In this document: piece after piece, positions 34,654 through 45,155 of the stretch
Position numbering within the stretch: position 1 is the first letter of the stretch
How the letters are laid out: the number at the start of each line of letters is the position of its first letter
Notes under the pieces: model-generated
What the model saw: only the letters and a program-made list of their open reading frames with translations
Databases searched by the model: none
Told to the model about the DNA's origin: nothing
Assembly (NCBI RefSeq): GCF_023100805.1
Contig: NZ_CP095855.1
Coordinates: 2,211,001 to 2,275,000 of the forward strand
DNA length: 64,000 nt
From: Chitinophaga filiformis
GTDB taxonomy: Bacteria > Bacteroidota > Bacteroidia > Chitinophagales > Chitinophagaceae
Direction: 5' to 3'
Position numbers and translations under genes: made by a program

Positions 34654-37600
34654 TTAGAATTTAACATTCAGGTTAACACCATAGGAGCGGGTGGTAGGCA
34701 GACCTGCATACTCGAGTCCCTGTGCATTGCTGTTACTGTAGTTGGATTCAGGATCAATATTGGGCGTAGATTTCTTGATGTAGAAAAGGTTACGACCTAC
34801 CAGTGATACGCTGACACCATTCAACCTGTTACCTAATGCCTTTTTGCTGAAATCGTAAGTCAGGCTCAGAGAGCGGAACTTGATGAAATCTGATTTGTAA
34901 ACATACAGCACAGAAATATCGGACAGCGCCTTGTAATAATCATCTACGGCGACAGTAGTGGTTTTTGCTTCACCTGTTTCTGATACGCCTTTTACAACCA
35001 CACCGCCTTCACGTCCGGCCAGTGTTTCCTTGTGCAGACCATATGCGTAGGCATTGGCATTGGTACCTGAATAGATCTTTCCTCCTGCTTTGAAATCGAT
35101 CAGGAAGTTCAGGTGAAATCTTCCGTAAGAGATGTCGTTGCTCCATCCGCCGGTGTATGGCGCTACGCCTGTACCCTGCGCGATCAGGGCGTCTGTGCGT
35201 TGCGGAGCGCCCGAGGCATTCACGATCAGCTCCCCTTTTGCATTGCGTTTGAAATCATATACCATGATCTGCGAGTAGGGCAATCCTACCACGTGATTGA
35301 TAAACCCGTCTTCCGTACGTGATTCGCCACCTTCCACCAGCATGGAATTCTGTCCTTCTGCCAGTGCTATCACTTTATTCTTGTTATGCGCAAAGTTGAA
35401 AGTAGTGGTCCATCCGAAGTTAGCAGTCTTTACCGGCGTACCGCCAATCATCAGTTCTATACCTTTATTCTCCAGTTTACCCACATTCACCAGGGCACTG
35501 TTGTAACCGGATCCTGCGGATACTGTAGCGGTTACGATGTCGTTGGATGCCTGTTTATTGTACCAGCTGAAGTCACCGAATACACGGTTGTTGAACAGTT
35601 TCAATTCAGTACCGATCTCCAGTTCTGTTACCTTCAGTGGTTTCAGCGCCTTGTTAGGGATCTTATTATCTATATCACCTATTGGCACACCGTTGACGCT
35701 GCTGCTCATGGTGCTGTAGTAAAGCGCTGTTTTATATTCTTCAGCATCGCCGCCCACTTGTGCATAGCCTGCCCTGATCTTACCGAAGCTCAGCCAGTTG
35801 GTTTTGAATGTTTCTGAGAATACATAAGATCCGCTTACAGAGGGGTAATTATAGGAATTGTTCTGCTTTGGCAAAGTGCTGCTCCAGTCATTACGGTCAG
35901 TCACAGTCAGGTATAATATACTGTTCCATGATAATTCCAATGAACCATATACCGACTGCACTTCTTTATTATATTCTGTGATCTTACTGTCTTTGGTAGC
36001 CGCTGTGGTGGGATTGTAAACGAATGGGAATGCGAAGTTGGAAGCAGTCACGTCGTTTACCTTATCTTTTTTCTTCAGCAGGTTGGCGCCGGCAGTGAAA
36101 TTCAGATTCAGCTTGCTCACAATTTCCCTGTTGATACCCAGTAACGCGTCAATGTTTGTTTCATTGAACTGGCGGTTACGTTCCATGTCCAGGCTACCCT
36201 TTTCACGGTAAGCAGTACCTGTAGGTGTGATAGATGTGGCGTTGAAGCCAAAGTAGTCATTCGCTACACGAGCCTGGATGAACAACCATGGCAAGGGCGT
36301 ATACCGCAGGCTTGTTACGCCCAGGACACGATCTTTCTTTGTGTTGTTTATAAAGCGGTTGGCAGCAAAGAAAGGGTTCGTACTGAATTTATCCGTACTG
36401 TACCTTATTTCGTTCATCTGTGCATCATAACCGGGAGCCAGGGTGGCTGCAGCCACGTTGGCCGGCAGGAAGGCAATGGCATAGTTGCCGTTACCGGGAG
36501 CATCACTCAGGTTAGAACGGTTGTTGGTGACTTCCTTCGCATAGATAACGTTTGTCTGCCCGCTGAATTTATCTGATAATTTATAGTTGAGATCAATGTT
36601 TACGTTGTCGCGGATGTATTCTGTATTAGGATATATACCATTGCTGCGCAGATCTCCCAGTGCAATGCGGTAAGTTGTTTTATCGCTTCCACCCGCTATT
36701 GCGAGCGTATTGCTGAACGTAGATCCTGTTTTATAGAAGTCTTTGATGTGGTTACCCTGTTTGGAATAAGGGCGGGATACACCATCGAACATGGTGGCAG
36801 GAGAGCCATCCAATTTGCTGCCCCAGCTGGACAGGCCAGCGTTCATTGCAGCATCTACTGAAGTTGGTTTTGCACCTTTAATACCCTGTCCGTATACCTC
36901 CTGGAAGTCCAGGAAATCATTTGCCTTATCAATAGTGGCGTTGCTGTTTAACTCCACCTGCATTTTTCCGGCTTTACCTGACTTGGTGGTGATGAGGATC
37001 ACACCGTTCACGCCGCGTTGTCCGTACAGCGCGGAAGCCGCCGCACCTTTAAGGATGGTCATATCTTCGATATCGTCCGGGTTAATGCTGGAGATACCAT
37101 CACCAAGATCGGTACCACCCCATTTGCCGGCGGAACCAAGGTTAGCGTTGTTCATCGGAATACCATTTACCACATACAATGGCTGATTGGCGCCGCTCAG
37201 GGATGAGTTACCTCTGATGGTGACACGGGAAGAACCACCAGGGCCAGTAGCTGGAGGCGTGCTGTTCACACCGGCCACACGGCCTTCCAGGGCATTGGCC
37301 ACACTGATCTCCCTGGCCTTGGTCATGTCTGCGCCCTGTACTTTTGATACAGCGTAACCATTACTACGCGCTTCTTTACGTATGCCCAATGCCGTTACCA
37401 CTACCTCATTGATATTGGCTACATCGTCCTGAAGGGTTACATCGATGGATGACTGGTCTCCTGCTGGTACTTCCTGTGTGAGGAAACCAATGAATCTGAA
37501 TACAAGAATGTCTGATGGGGATTTAACATTAATAACAAACTTGCCATCTGTGCCTGTGGTGGTACCTACATTGCTGTTTTTGATCAATACGTTAACACCA

Positions 37601-37773
37601 GGTATGGGGTTACCGTTCTTGTCCCTAACGACTCCCCTGATCTGCTTCTGCTGCCTCATGCTCGATAGAGGCATAGGAGCAGCGAAGGCCATCTGCGTGC
37701 TGTCTGCAAGCATAAGGCCGAGCATTACTCCGGCAGTAATGCAAGCTTTGTTAAAGCGTAATTTACTTGTCAT
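34654..37773 (-). CDS. SusC/RagA-like TonB-dependent transporter
   Basis: About 1039 residues from the ATG at 37773, which has a good AAAGGAG upstream; the frame extends 26 codons further but that part has no signal peptide. After the signal peptide comes a carboxypeptidase-like beta domain (RGVVRDKNGNPIPGVNVLI), a plug domain (LYVVNGIPMNN, LYGQRGVNGVILITTKSG) and a C-terminal barrel ending in a typical NLNVKF. It lacks an N-terminal STN domain, unlike its neighbour at 39714, so it probably does not signal to a FecR protein. Confidence 0.92.
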   Translation of the reverse strand: MTSKLRFNKACITAGVMLGLMLADSTQMAFAAPMPLSSMRQQKQIRGVVRDKNGNPIPGVNVLIKNSNVGTTTGTDGKFVINVKSPSDILVFRFIGFLTQEVPAGDQSSIDVTLQDDVANINEVVVTALGIRKEARSNGYAVSKVQGADMTKAREISVANALEGRVAGVNSTPPATGPGGSSRVTIRGNSSLSGANQPLYVVNGIPMNNANLGSAGKWGGTDLGDGISSINPDDIEDMTILKGAAASALYGQRGVNGVILITTKSGKAGKMQVELNSNATIDKANDFLDFQEVYGQGIKGAKPTSVDAAMNAGLSSWGSKLDGSPATMFDGVSRPYSKQGNHIKDFYKTGSTFSNTLAIAGGSDKTTYRIALGDLRSNGIYPNTEYIRDNVNIDLNYKLSDKFSGQTNVIYAKEVTNNRSNLSDAPGNGNYAIAFLPANVAAATLAPGYDAQMNEIRYSTDKFSTNPFFAANRFINNTKKDRVLGVTSLRYTPLPWLFIQARVANDYFGFNATSITPTGTAYREKGSLDMERNRQFNETNIDALLGINREIVSKLNLNFTAGANLLKKKDKVNDVTASNFAFPFVYNPTTAATKDSKITEYNKEVQSVYGSLELSWNSILYLTVTDRNDWSSTLPKQNNSYNYPSVSGSYVFSETFKTNWLSFGKIRAGYAQVGGDAEEYKTALYYSTMSSSVNGVPIGDIDNKIPNKALKPLKVTELEIGTELKLFNNRVFGDFSWYNKQASNDIVTATVSAGSGYNSALVNVGKLENKGIELMIGGTPVKTANFGWTTTFNFAHNKNKVIALAEGQNSMLVEGGESRTEDGFINHVVGLPYSQIMVYDFKRNAKGELIVNASGAPQRTDALIAQGTGVAPYTGGWSNDISYGRFHLNFLIDFKAGGKIYSGTNANAYAYGLHKETLAGREGGVVVKGVSETGEAKTTTVAVDDYYKALSDISVLYVYKSDFIKFRSLSLTYDFSKKALGNRLNGVSVSLVGRNLFYIKKSTPNIDPESNYSNSNAQGLEYAGLPTTRSYGVNLNVKF

Positions 37774-38107
37774 AGATACTCCTTTTGGATGATTAGAATA
37801 GTTTAAACCCATGGTGACATAGCAAGGGCAGCTGGGTGCTGATGCATCCATTGCAATCTTTCTCAGAAGCCATCTATACTATGTCTGCGTGATACTTATT
37901 CCCTTTGGTTGATAAACGGCATAACAATGCATACCGGTGCGTTTTCACGCACGTGAAATGTTGCGATTTGGTTTAGTTGATATTTATACTTACATGTTCA
38001 ATACGTGTTACGCTGCCGTGTCCCTTTGTGTCTCTACAAATACCATGGGCGCATAAAAAGGTGTCGTGCGGAAAATAGAATGGTACCATGCACCACAAAA
38101 AAAAATT
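37774..38107. other. Noncoding gap between two SusCD pairs
   Basis: No gene is visible. The RBS of the SusC gene lies at its left edge. No clear TAnnTTTG box was found on the minus strand, and no strong terminator follows the SusD stop at 38108, so read-through from the upstream pair is possible. Confidence 0.5.
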
Positions 38108-39697
38108 TTATGGTTTGTCCCACCATAATCTTGTGCCGCCATTATCTTCTCCTTTCAGGGTTGCAACGGCTCTTTGTACGCCAGCCAGATTGGTGGCATA
38201 TTCAAATTGAATGAAGGGAATGCGGCGGATGAATGTGTAGGTGGGAATTTTTCCGCCACTGTTGTTGACTACTACGGGGAAGAGTTTTGGATACCCCGTA
38301 CGCCGGAACTCAGACCAGGCTTCCTGTCCATCGGGAAACATCGCAATCCATTTCTGGGTGATGATCCGCTCCAGCTTTTCATGTACCGGTGCATTATGCA
38401 CCCATTTAACAGTACAGTTGCTGAGATACGGACTGCCTGAAGGAACATTGTTCACAGGATTTTTGGGGTCACTATATGGTTTAGGGGTAGAGGTATCATT
38501 ACTAATATACTTGCTGTAAGCAGCGCTCAGGTCATATTGTTTAAAGGAAGTGTAGATCCCTTTCTCATAATTATCTTGTGCATCGCCGGCGCCTTTCCAG
38601 GAGTAGAGTGCCGCTTCAGCTTTCAGGAACCAGGCTTCTGCTGCGGTACAAAGTTGAATACGCGACGGTTGCAAGGCCAGTTTTGAAAAACCCGAATACG
38701 CATCTTTACTGGTGATAGTAATACCATTTCTGATGCCACGATAGATCCCGTTGCGCGCATCTGCCGGAATAAAGTAGCTGCTTATACGCGGATCATGATA
38801 ACCACAAAGGAAGGATTCCATAGAAGCGCCCATCCTGATATCATTCCATGAATTGCAGATTACATTCAGCGGATGCGTGAGTGGCGCAATATTGATCGTA
38901 AAGTTCTCGTCAATGCTGTTCAGGATGCCGTATTCCTGGTTTAGTGCAGCTTCTCCTTCCTTGCGCGCCCTGGCAGGTGAGACCTCGGATATACGAAGTG
39001 CCAGCCGCAGGCGTAATGTATTGGCCAGCTTTATCCATTTTACATAGTCACCATCATAAGAGAGATCAAAGTTCTTAAACCTGTTTGACGTAGCTGTTGG
39101 TACATAATTGCTTAGTGTGGTAATAGCAGAATCGAGGTCATTGAAAAATGCATTGTAAGCAGCTTCCTGCGAGTCGTAATCTATGCTGCGGTCAGCATTG
39201 ATCATCGCGTAGCGGGTATAAATAACAGGGCCATAAATATCACTTATCCTGTGCATTGCCAATACCCTGATGATCTGTGCCCAGGCATAGAAGTCGGGGT
39301 ATTTCCCCCTGCATTTATCCATAACGAACCTGCAGTTGGGCATAACATTGCCATAGGCGGTCAGCCAGGCGTCGTCATTCCAGTTGTCCAGGAGGTCGTA
39401 GGTAATGTTATTGCGATTGTCCTGAAAGGGACTGGGCGTCATCATGTAACCGGAAAACACATCGCCCATCAGGTTCTGCTGCAGCTGGGTAACCGATACG
39501 TCATTGCTGACATAGATATTCAGCATGGCTTGTACCAGCGGGTCGCCAATCAGTTTGAAATTGCCCTGCAGGTCATCATCATACAGATCGTAGGGATTGG
39601 TATTGATGCTTTCAAAGTTGCGGGTGCAGGCAACCGGAAGCGTCAACCCTGAGAGTAAAACAATGATTACGTTAATTACGGTTCTTCCTTTATTCAT
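38108..39697 (-). CDS. SusD/RagB-like outer-membrane lipoprotein (SusD-like_2 type)
   Basis: A 529-residue lipoprotein with a lipobox ending at Cys24 (LPVAC) and a mature N-terminus FESINTNPYD, typical of the SusD-like_2 branch. The C-terminal part has EAWSEFRRTGYP and ends with LWWDKP, as in the other SusD proteins of this window. It is paired with the STN-type SusC gene 16 bp upstream and is therefore under the local sigma/FecR circuit. Confidence 0.9.
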   Translation of the reverse strand: MNKGRTVINVIIVLLSGLTLPVACTRNFESINTNPYDLYDDDLQGNFKLIGDPLVQAMLNIYVSNDVSVTQLQQNLMGDVFSGYMMTPSPFQDNRNNITYDLLDNWNDDAWLTAYGNVMPNCRFVMDKCRGKYPDFYAWAQIIRVLAMHRISDIYGPVIYTRYAMINADRSIDYDSQEAAYNAFFNDLDSAITTLSNYVPTATSNRFKNFDLSYDGDYVKWIKLANTLRLRLALRISEVSPARARKEGEAALNQEYGILNSIDENFTINIAPLTHPLNVICNSWNDIRMGASMESFLCGYHDPRISSYFIPADARNGIYRGIRNGITITSKDAYSGFSKLALQPSRIQLCTAAEAWFLKAEAALYSWKGAGDAQDNYEKGIYTSFKQYDLSAAYSKYISNDTSTPKPYSDPKNPVNNVPSGSPYLSNCTVKWVHNAPVHEKLERIITQKWIAMFPDGQEAWSEFRRTGYPKLFPVVVNNSGGKIPTYTFIRRIPFIQFEYATNLAGVQRAVATLKGEDNGGTRLWWDKP

Positions 39698-39713
39698 TAT
39701 TCATAAGCTCTTT

Positions 39714-42700
39714 TTACAAGACGAGTTTAATATTAGCGCCAATGCTTCTTAAAGCCGATACGCCGAATACGTCTATTCCCTGTAGTCCGTTACCGCTGCT
39801 CATGGATACTTCAGGATCAAAAGGAGCATCCAGTTTGAAAAAGCAGAGGTTCCTGCCTATCAGTCCGACCTGCATCATGTTGATCCATTTGCTCTTTAAC
39901 GGTAATTTCCAGGTAAGTGATATCTCCCTGAGCCGGATATTGGTGGCATCGTACATATACGTTTCGCCGATGCCTGCCCTGCTGCCGATGGTGGCAAAAT
40001 ACCTGCGTTCATCGTAGGTACCTGTAAGTGGGGTGCCATCTTCATATACGGCATTGATTTTCACGCCTCCTGCATCCCTGGCTCTGGCGCTGGCCTCGCT
40101 AACGCCATAGCTGTCCAGCACAGAGTTGGTCACACTCATGACCTTACCACCAAAACGACCGTCTACCAGGAAACTGAGCGCATAGTTTTTGTACGTGATG
40201 GAGTTGTTCCAGCCTAACATAAAACGTGGATTGGGATTACCTACTTTCTTCAATACGTTCCGGGTCATCAGGTTGCCCTGGTTATCAATAACAAGCTGTC
40301 CTTTGTCATTCCTGTACAGTTCCTTATTGGTATAAATATCTCCCCAGGAACCGCCTTCCTTAATAAAAGACCCATACATATTGGTCAGGAAGTCGGTGAG
40401 AACGTAATAATTATCCGGCCCTGCACCAGGTATGCTGTTGTTGCTGAGTTTTACTACTTTATTACTATTGATCGTCAGATTGAAATTGGTATTCCATTTC
40501 CACTGTGTTTTCTGTACGGGCACAATGTTCAGTGTTGCTTCCCACCCTTTATTCTGGATATTGCCCAGGTTCAGGTAATAGAACAGGAAGCCTGAGCCGG
40601 AGGGAGCGCGTACCTCCATATACTGCTGATAATTGTTATTCTTGTACCAGGTCACGTCAATGCCAACACGGTCTTTCAGGAAGCGGAACTCGGCACCTGT
40701 TTCCAGCGAGCGGTTATCTTCCGGTTTCAGGTAGATGCCCGGGTAAGGAGCGCGGGTATTGAAATTGATACGGGTAACGCCAGCCGTGGTCATAATCAGG
40801 AAACGGGCCGGCCTGGATGCATAAGGTGCAATGTCATTACCTGCTTTGGCATACGACACGCGGACCTTTGCAAAGCTGATGGCTGCCGGCAGGTTGAACC
40901 ATTCACTCAGTACAGAACTGATACCTGCTGAGTAATAGAAATATCCCTTGTCTTTGATCGGTGTAAAGGCGAAAGTGCTGGACCAGTCATTCCGGCCCGT
41001 CAGGTCCAGGAACACGCGCTGCTTCCAGTTCAGCTGTGCACTGCCGAAAAGCGCCTGTAATTGTTTCTTGTCGATGCTCTTTTGTCCGTCCAGTGCTTTG
41101 GCGGAGATATTATCTACCGAAAATACATTCGGCACGATCAATCCTTCTGCGGCGGTAGGATTGGTACTGATCAATGTTCTGTCGTGCGCTTTTACATCGG
41201 TGATGCTGACACCCAGCATAGCCTGCAGCTTCCACTGCGAAGACAACTGTTTGCTGCCGGTCAGCATCATGTCTGCATACAATTGTGTGTTGGTTTCCAC
41301 TTCGCGGGTAAACCGGCCGTTTGGCGGACTTAGCACCTGTTGTGTACCTGCGTGTGCAGACATCTCATAGCGGTCGTTGCTTTTATCAATGTTAGCCCTT
41401 GCCTGTAACCATAACCAGTTTGTGAGCCGGTATTTCAGTGAAAGGGAGGCCATGCCCCTGTATCTTGCTTCCCTGCGCTGGTCGCGCTTTTGCACCCAAT
41501 AAGGGTTCTGCTGGTCGTCCAGACCCGTCCAGTCGCGGTCCCTGCGGATGTTCCACCAGTTCTGCAATGGCAGGTTACTGAGCGCATCATAATATTCGTA
41601 TTGCTTGTAGGTATTGAAGTCCAGTCCCCGGGGCATATTGTATAGTCCTGTCAGTGCATTATAATACAGGCCGGAGGATGGGCGGTTCAGTACATCCTGT
41701 ATCACGTAAGAAATATTGGCATCCAGGGCCAGTTTCTTCTTCAGCATATTGGCGGTGATACGGGTATTGAAAGTATGCCGCTGGAAATGATTGGCAGGCA
41801 GAATACCCCTGCTCATGGTATTGGCATATGACAGATAGTATTGTGTCTTCTCTGCTCCGCCGCTATAGGAAATGCCATTGGTGGACGTCAGACCGGTGCG
41901 GAAGAAATCCCTGATATGGTTGGGCGCCTGTATCTTATCTCCCCAGCTGTCGGCAGAACCTGGCTGCAGCTTGTCTTTGTCGTCCTTGTAAGGGCGTGTG
42001 GTTTGTCCATAGCGGAACTGGAGTTTGGGCAACAGGAGGGGCGCGTCTACCATCAGGTCGCTTGCTACATTGATACGCCCTTTGCCCGCGTTGCCTTTTT
42101 TAGTCGTGATCATGATCACGCCATTGGCCGCCTGGCTGCCATATAAAGCCGCTGAGGAGGCGCTTTTCAAGACACTGATGCTTTCAATGTCATCGGGGTT
42201 GATGTTGGAGATACCATCGCCACCATCCCTGCCGGCGGTACCTACAATGCCGGACGATTGCCCCCAGATATCAGTGGGTTGTGAAGGCGTGAAGTTGGCC
42301 ATAGGAACACCGTCAATGATATAGAGCGGCTGATTTTCCCGGGTGGATTTATTCCCGCGGAGTATGACCCTGGCCGATCCGCCTATACCTGAAGCGCTCC
42401 TGTTGATCATGACCCCGGCTACTTTGCCGGAAAGGCTGTTGATCACATTGGCGTCTTTTACGGTGGAGATATCGTCGTTGAGCAGCTGGCCGGTGGAGTA
42501 GGGGAGCTCTTTGTTGCTTTTGGGAATACCTAATGCGGTGACTACCTGTTCATTCAGCCCGAATACGCTTTCGGTCAATGTCACGTCCAGTGTGCGTTGT
42601 TCGCCCGGAATGATCTCTTTAATAAGGAACCCTACAGAGCGGAAGACGAGTATATCTGCCGGCGTTATTTGAATACTGTAATAGCCTTCATCATCAGTAT

Positions 42701-43178
42701 GCACGCCTTTGTGCGTGCCTTTGACAAGGATGGTGGAGCCGGGTAATGGCCGGCCGCGGATGTCCTGTACCCGGCCTGTTATCTGTACCGGGTTATCACA
42801 GTCGCCCGCGCCTGTACTGCTGGTAGCTGCTGTTGCCGAAGCCCAGACAATGATCTTATCTTCTTTTATGAGGAAAGAAAGTCCTGTACGGATAGAAAGC
42901 TTATCAAGTACGTCCCTGACGGGAAGATCTTTACAGTGAAGGGAGATCCTTTTATTAAGATCAATGGCTGTTTTATCGTAATGAAAATTAAGGTGGCTCT
43001 GTTTGGCTATTTCAGCCATGATCTCAGCAATGCTTCTGTTACCAGCGGCAATCGTGATGCATCCGTTGCAGGCGGAGGGTGGCTGTTGGGCATAAAGAAG
43101 CCCGTTACCCGTCAATGAAGGCATTAACAGGAAGCCGGCAATAATACATACTTTACAGAAGTATGATTTTCCCCTCAT
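39714..43178 (-). CDS. SusC-like TonB-dependent transducer with STN domain
   Basis: An 1154-residue transporter. After the signal peptide (ending near LLYAQQ) come a secretin/TonB short N-terminal (STN) domain (about residues 40-110, IAEIMAEIAKQSHLNFHYD, VRDVLDKLSIRTGLSFLI), a carboxypeptidase-like domain (ITGRVQDIRGRPLPGSTILVKG), a plug (LYIIDGVPM, LYGSQAANGVIMITTKKG) and the barrel. The STN domain contacts FecR-type anti-sigma factors; the gene for one lies 81 bp upstream. It should sense its own substrate and switch on the operon. Confidence 0.93.
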   Translation of the reverse strand: MRGKSYFCKVCIIAGFLLMPSLTGNGLLYAQQPPSACNGCITIAAGNRSIAEIMAEIAKQSHLNFHYDKTAIDLNKRISLHCKDLPVRDVLDKLSIRTGLSFLIKEDKIIVWASATAATSSTGAGDCDNPVQITGRVQDIRGRPLPGSTILVKGTHKGVHTDDEGYYSIQITPADILVFRSVGFLIKEIIPGEQRTLDVTLTESVFGLNEQVVTALGIPKSNKELPYSTGQLLNDDISTVKDANVINSLSGKVAGVMINRSASGIGGSARVILRGNKSTRENQPLYIIDGVPMANFTPSQPTDIWGQSSGIVGTAGRDGGDGISNINPDDIESISVLKSASSAALYGSQAANGVIMITTKKGNAGKGRINVASDLMVDAPLLLPKLQFRYGQTTRPYKDDKDKLQPGSADSWGDKIQAPNHIRDFFRTGLTSTNGISYSGGAEKTQYYLSYANTMSRGILPANHFQRHTFNTRITANMLKKKLALDANISYVIQDVLNRPSSGLYYNALTGLYNMPRGLDFNTYKQYEYYDALSNLPLQNWWNIRRDRDWTGLDDQQNPYWVQKRDQRREARYRGMASLSLKYRLTNWLWLQARANIDKSNDRYEMSAHAGTQQVLSPPNGRFTREVETNTQLYADMMLTGSKQLSSQWKLQAMLGVSITDVKAHDRTLISTNPTAAEGLIVPNVFSVDNISAKALDGQKSIDKKQLQALFGSAQLNWKQRVFLDLTGRNDWSSTFAFTPIKDKGYFYYSAGISSVLSEWFNLPAAISFAKVRVSYAKAGNDIAPYASRPARFLIMTTAGVTRINFNTRAPYPGIYLKPEDNRSLETGAEFRFLKDRVGIDVTWYKNNNYQQYMEVRAPSGSGFLFYYLNLGNIQNKGWEATLNIVPVQKTQWKWNTNFNLTINSNKVVKLSNNSIPGAGPDNYYVLTDFLTNMYGSFIKEGGSWGDIYTNKELYRNDKGQLVIDNQGNLMTRNVLKKVGNPNPRFMLGWNNSITYKNYALSFLVDGRFGGKVMSVTNSVLDSYGVSEASARARDAGGVKINAVYEDGTPLTGTYDERRYFATIGSRAGIGETYMYDATNIRLREISLTWKLPLKSKWINMMQVGLIGRNLCFFKLDAPFDPEVSMSSGNGLQGIDVFGVSALRSIGANIKLVL

Positions 43179-43259
43179 ATAGCCTCATTTACATTTAAGT
43201 TCAAAAGCAGCTTCAATGAAAAAGTGTCTGTCTGTTGACAGCCAATAGATCTTCCAGCA

Positions 43260-44273
43260 TTATTGTTTGTTCTTTAGTATTACTGTGTCCTTTCCAATGG
43301 TGTAGGAAAGTGATTCTGTCAGGCATATGGTCTCAATAACGTTTGCCAGGGTTTCCTCTCTGAAATTTCCGGTATAGGTCCAGTCTTTCTTATCGCTTTG
43401 GTTGATGATGGTCACGCCATACCTGTTCTCAATGCCGGTGCGCACCTGTTCGAAGGAGGCATCTTTGAATATCAGGTAGCCTTTCTGCCAGCCTGTAACT
43501 ACTTCTGTGTCGAAGGCAGTTTTTACAAGCTGCAGGGAGCGAAGGTCATAACTGGCCTGTTCGCTTGGCTGTAATATAAGGGATGGCTGTGACGCGGTGG
43601 TCACTCTTACCTTGCCGGTAAGCAGGGCAACGGTGATCTGTTGTTCGTGTGCGTAAGCGCGGATATTAAAAGTAGTGCCTAATGCGGTTGCTGTGATATT
43701 ACCGGCATGAACGGTGAATGAGTTCTCTGCGCCGGGCGCGGCGTCAAACCAGGCCTCGCCTTCTTCGAGGTAGATATCGCGGTGATGACCGCTGAAATGT
43801 TCCGGGTAGCGGATCCTGCTGGCGGCATTCAGCACTATTTTGCTGCCGTCTTCCAGCGTGATATGCTCCTGGTTGCCTTTAGGCGTGTTGACAGTAACAA
43901 AGCCATTATCGACGGTGTGGACAGGCTTTGCCAGGTTGCCGGCCACCGGTTGTTGTCCCGGCAGGGCAGGCGTAGCGGAATGCTGCCTTTGCTGGAAGAA
44001 CCATGCGCCGGCTGCTACCAGCACGGTTATAGCGGCGGCCGCGTAGTACCAGGAACGCATAAAGCGCCTGGGGGCCGGTTGTATCTGTTTCATGAGCGCA
44101 CGCTGTACTGCGCCGAGGTCTGCCTGAACCTGCTGCTCACTTTTAGGCGATGTATATTGATCGCCAATGCTGTCAAACCACTCTTCGATGATCGCTGCTT
44201 CTTCCGGGGTGCATTGGCCTTCGTTATAACGCTCCAGTAATTTCCTTATCTTTTCTTGCTCCACTGATTGCAA
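43260..44273 (-). CDS. FecR-family anti-sigma factor
   Basis: A 337-residue protein with a cytoplasmic N-terminal part (about residues 1-70), one membrane segment (about residues 74-93), a FecR domain (VNTPKGNQEHITLEDGSKIVLNAASRIRYP) and a C-terminal DUF4974-like domain (SFEQVRTGIENRYGVTI). It holds the ECF sigma factor until the STN domain of the SusC protein signals substrate. It sits between the sigma gene (54 bp) and that SusC gene. Confidence 0.92.
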   Translation of the reverse strand: MQSVEQEKIRKLLERYNEGQCTPEEAAIIEEWFDSIGDQYTSPKSEQQVQADLGAVQRALMKQIQPAPRRFMRSWYYAAAAITVLVAAGAWFFQQRQHSATPALPGQQPVAGNLAKPVHTVDNGFVTVNTPKGNQEHITLEDGSKIVLNAASRIRYPEHFSGHHRDIYLEEGEAWFDAAPGAENSFTVHAGNITATALGTTFNIRAYAHEQQITVALLTGKVRVTTASQPSLILQPSEQASYDLRSLQLVKTAFDTEVVTGWQKGYLIFKDASFEQVRTGIENRYGVTIINQSDKKDWTYTGNFREETLANVIETICLTESLSYTIGKDTVILKNKQ

Positions 44274-44327
44274 ATTTGAAATGTCCCAATGATAAAGCTA
44301 TGTCGTACCAATAGGGTACAGGTACCA

Positions 44328-44927
44328 TTAGTTGGCGAAAAATGAGTACATGGCCTGTGTGGTGAGCAGGAACAGCACAAGATCTGTCCTGGCATGGTTC
44401 GCACGTAATATCTTAAGGGCTTTGGTAATCTGGTTTTTAACTGTTTGCTGTGATAATCCGAGCCGTAGCGCAATTTGCTCAACCGTCTGATGCTCAACAC
44501 GGCTGAGCATGAAGATCTCCTTCATTCTTTCCGGCAGGTGATTAATGGTCTCAAAAACATCCTGAGTCCTGGTTTTGCTGTCTACCAGCTCGGCAATGCC
44601 GCCGGGTTGTACGTCAAAGTGCTCTATCAGCTGTTGCAGGTATTTCCGGTACGTGGAATTCTTGCGGTAAATGTCTATGATCTTATGCCTGGCAGATTGA
44701 TACAGGTAAGATTTAAGGGATTCATTTACGTTGATAGATTGTCGTCTTTCCCACAATGAGGCGAAAAGGTCCTGGAGAACATCTTTACCGGCATCAGCAC
44801 CATCTATCTTGCTGAGAATGAAAAGGTATAAAGGTTGACTGTAACGCTCATAAATAACGTTAAAAGCATTTACACTGTCTTCTTGCAGCAGCGATAGTAA
44901 TTCTTGATCAGTATAATTACTATACAT
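44328..44927 (-). CDS. ECF RNA polymerase sigma factor
   Basis: A 199-residue sigma-70 factor of the ECF group. Region 2 reads FNVIYERYSQPLYLF and DVLQDLFASLWERR; region 4 reads LPERMKEIFMLSRVEHQTVEQIALRLGLSQQTVKNQ. A short hydrophobic tail (DLVLFLLTTQAMYSFF) is common in this Bacteroidota group. It should direct transcription of the adjacent SusCD genes when released by FecR. Confidence 0.93.
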   Translation of the reverse strand: MYSNYTDQELLSLLQEDSVNAFNVIYERYSQPLYLFILSKIDGADAGKDVLQDLFASLWERRQSINVNESLKSYLYQSARHKIIDIYRKNSTYRKYLQQLIEHFDVQPGGIAELVDSKTRTQDVFETINHLPERMKEIFMLSRVEHQTVEQIALRLGLSQQTVKNQITKALKILRANHARTDLVLFLLTTQAMYSFFAN

Positions 44928-45155
44928 GGATTACAGAAATAGAGTTTGGTTGATAAATGGTTTAATATCAGCAGATAATTCCATTTATGCTGGCATATTT
45001 GCTCATCAGCCGAAAGGAAATTAATACATTTTGACCAATTACCAAACTATTTACAATGCGGGAGCGCAGCCCTTGTGCGTTACATGGCTGAAGATCAGTT
45101 TATAGCCCGGCCGGTATTGCCGCCAGGCTATGTATTGCTTAAATAAGCGTAGTTA

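Noticed and set aside
37774..37851. N-terminal extension of the SusC protein to a start at 37851
   Set aside because: The extra 26 residues contain no signal peptide, while the ATG at 37773 has a strong RBS and is followed by a signal sequence.
45102..45131. Hairpin ATAGCC...GGCTAT downstream of the AraC-type gene
   Set aside because: The stem is interrupted and there is no T-run on the minus strand, so terminator function is not supported.
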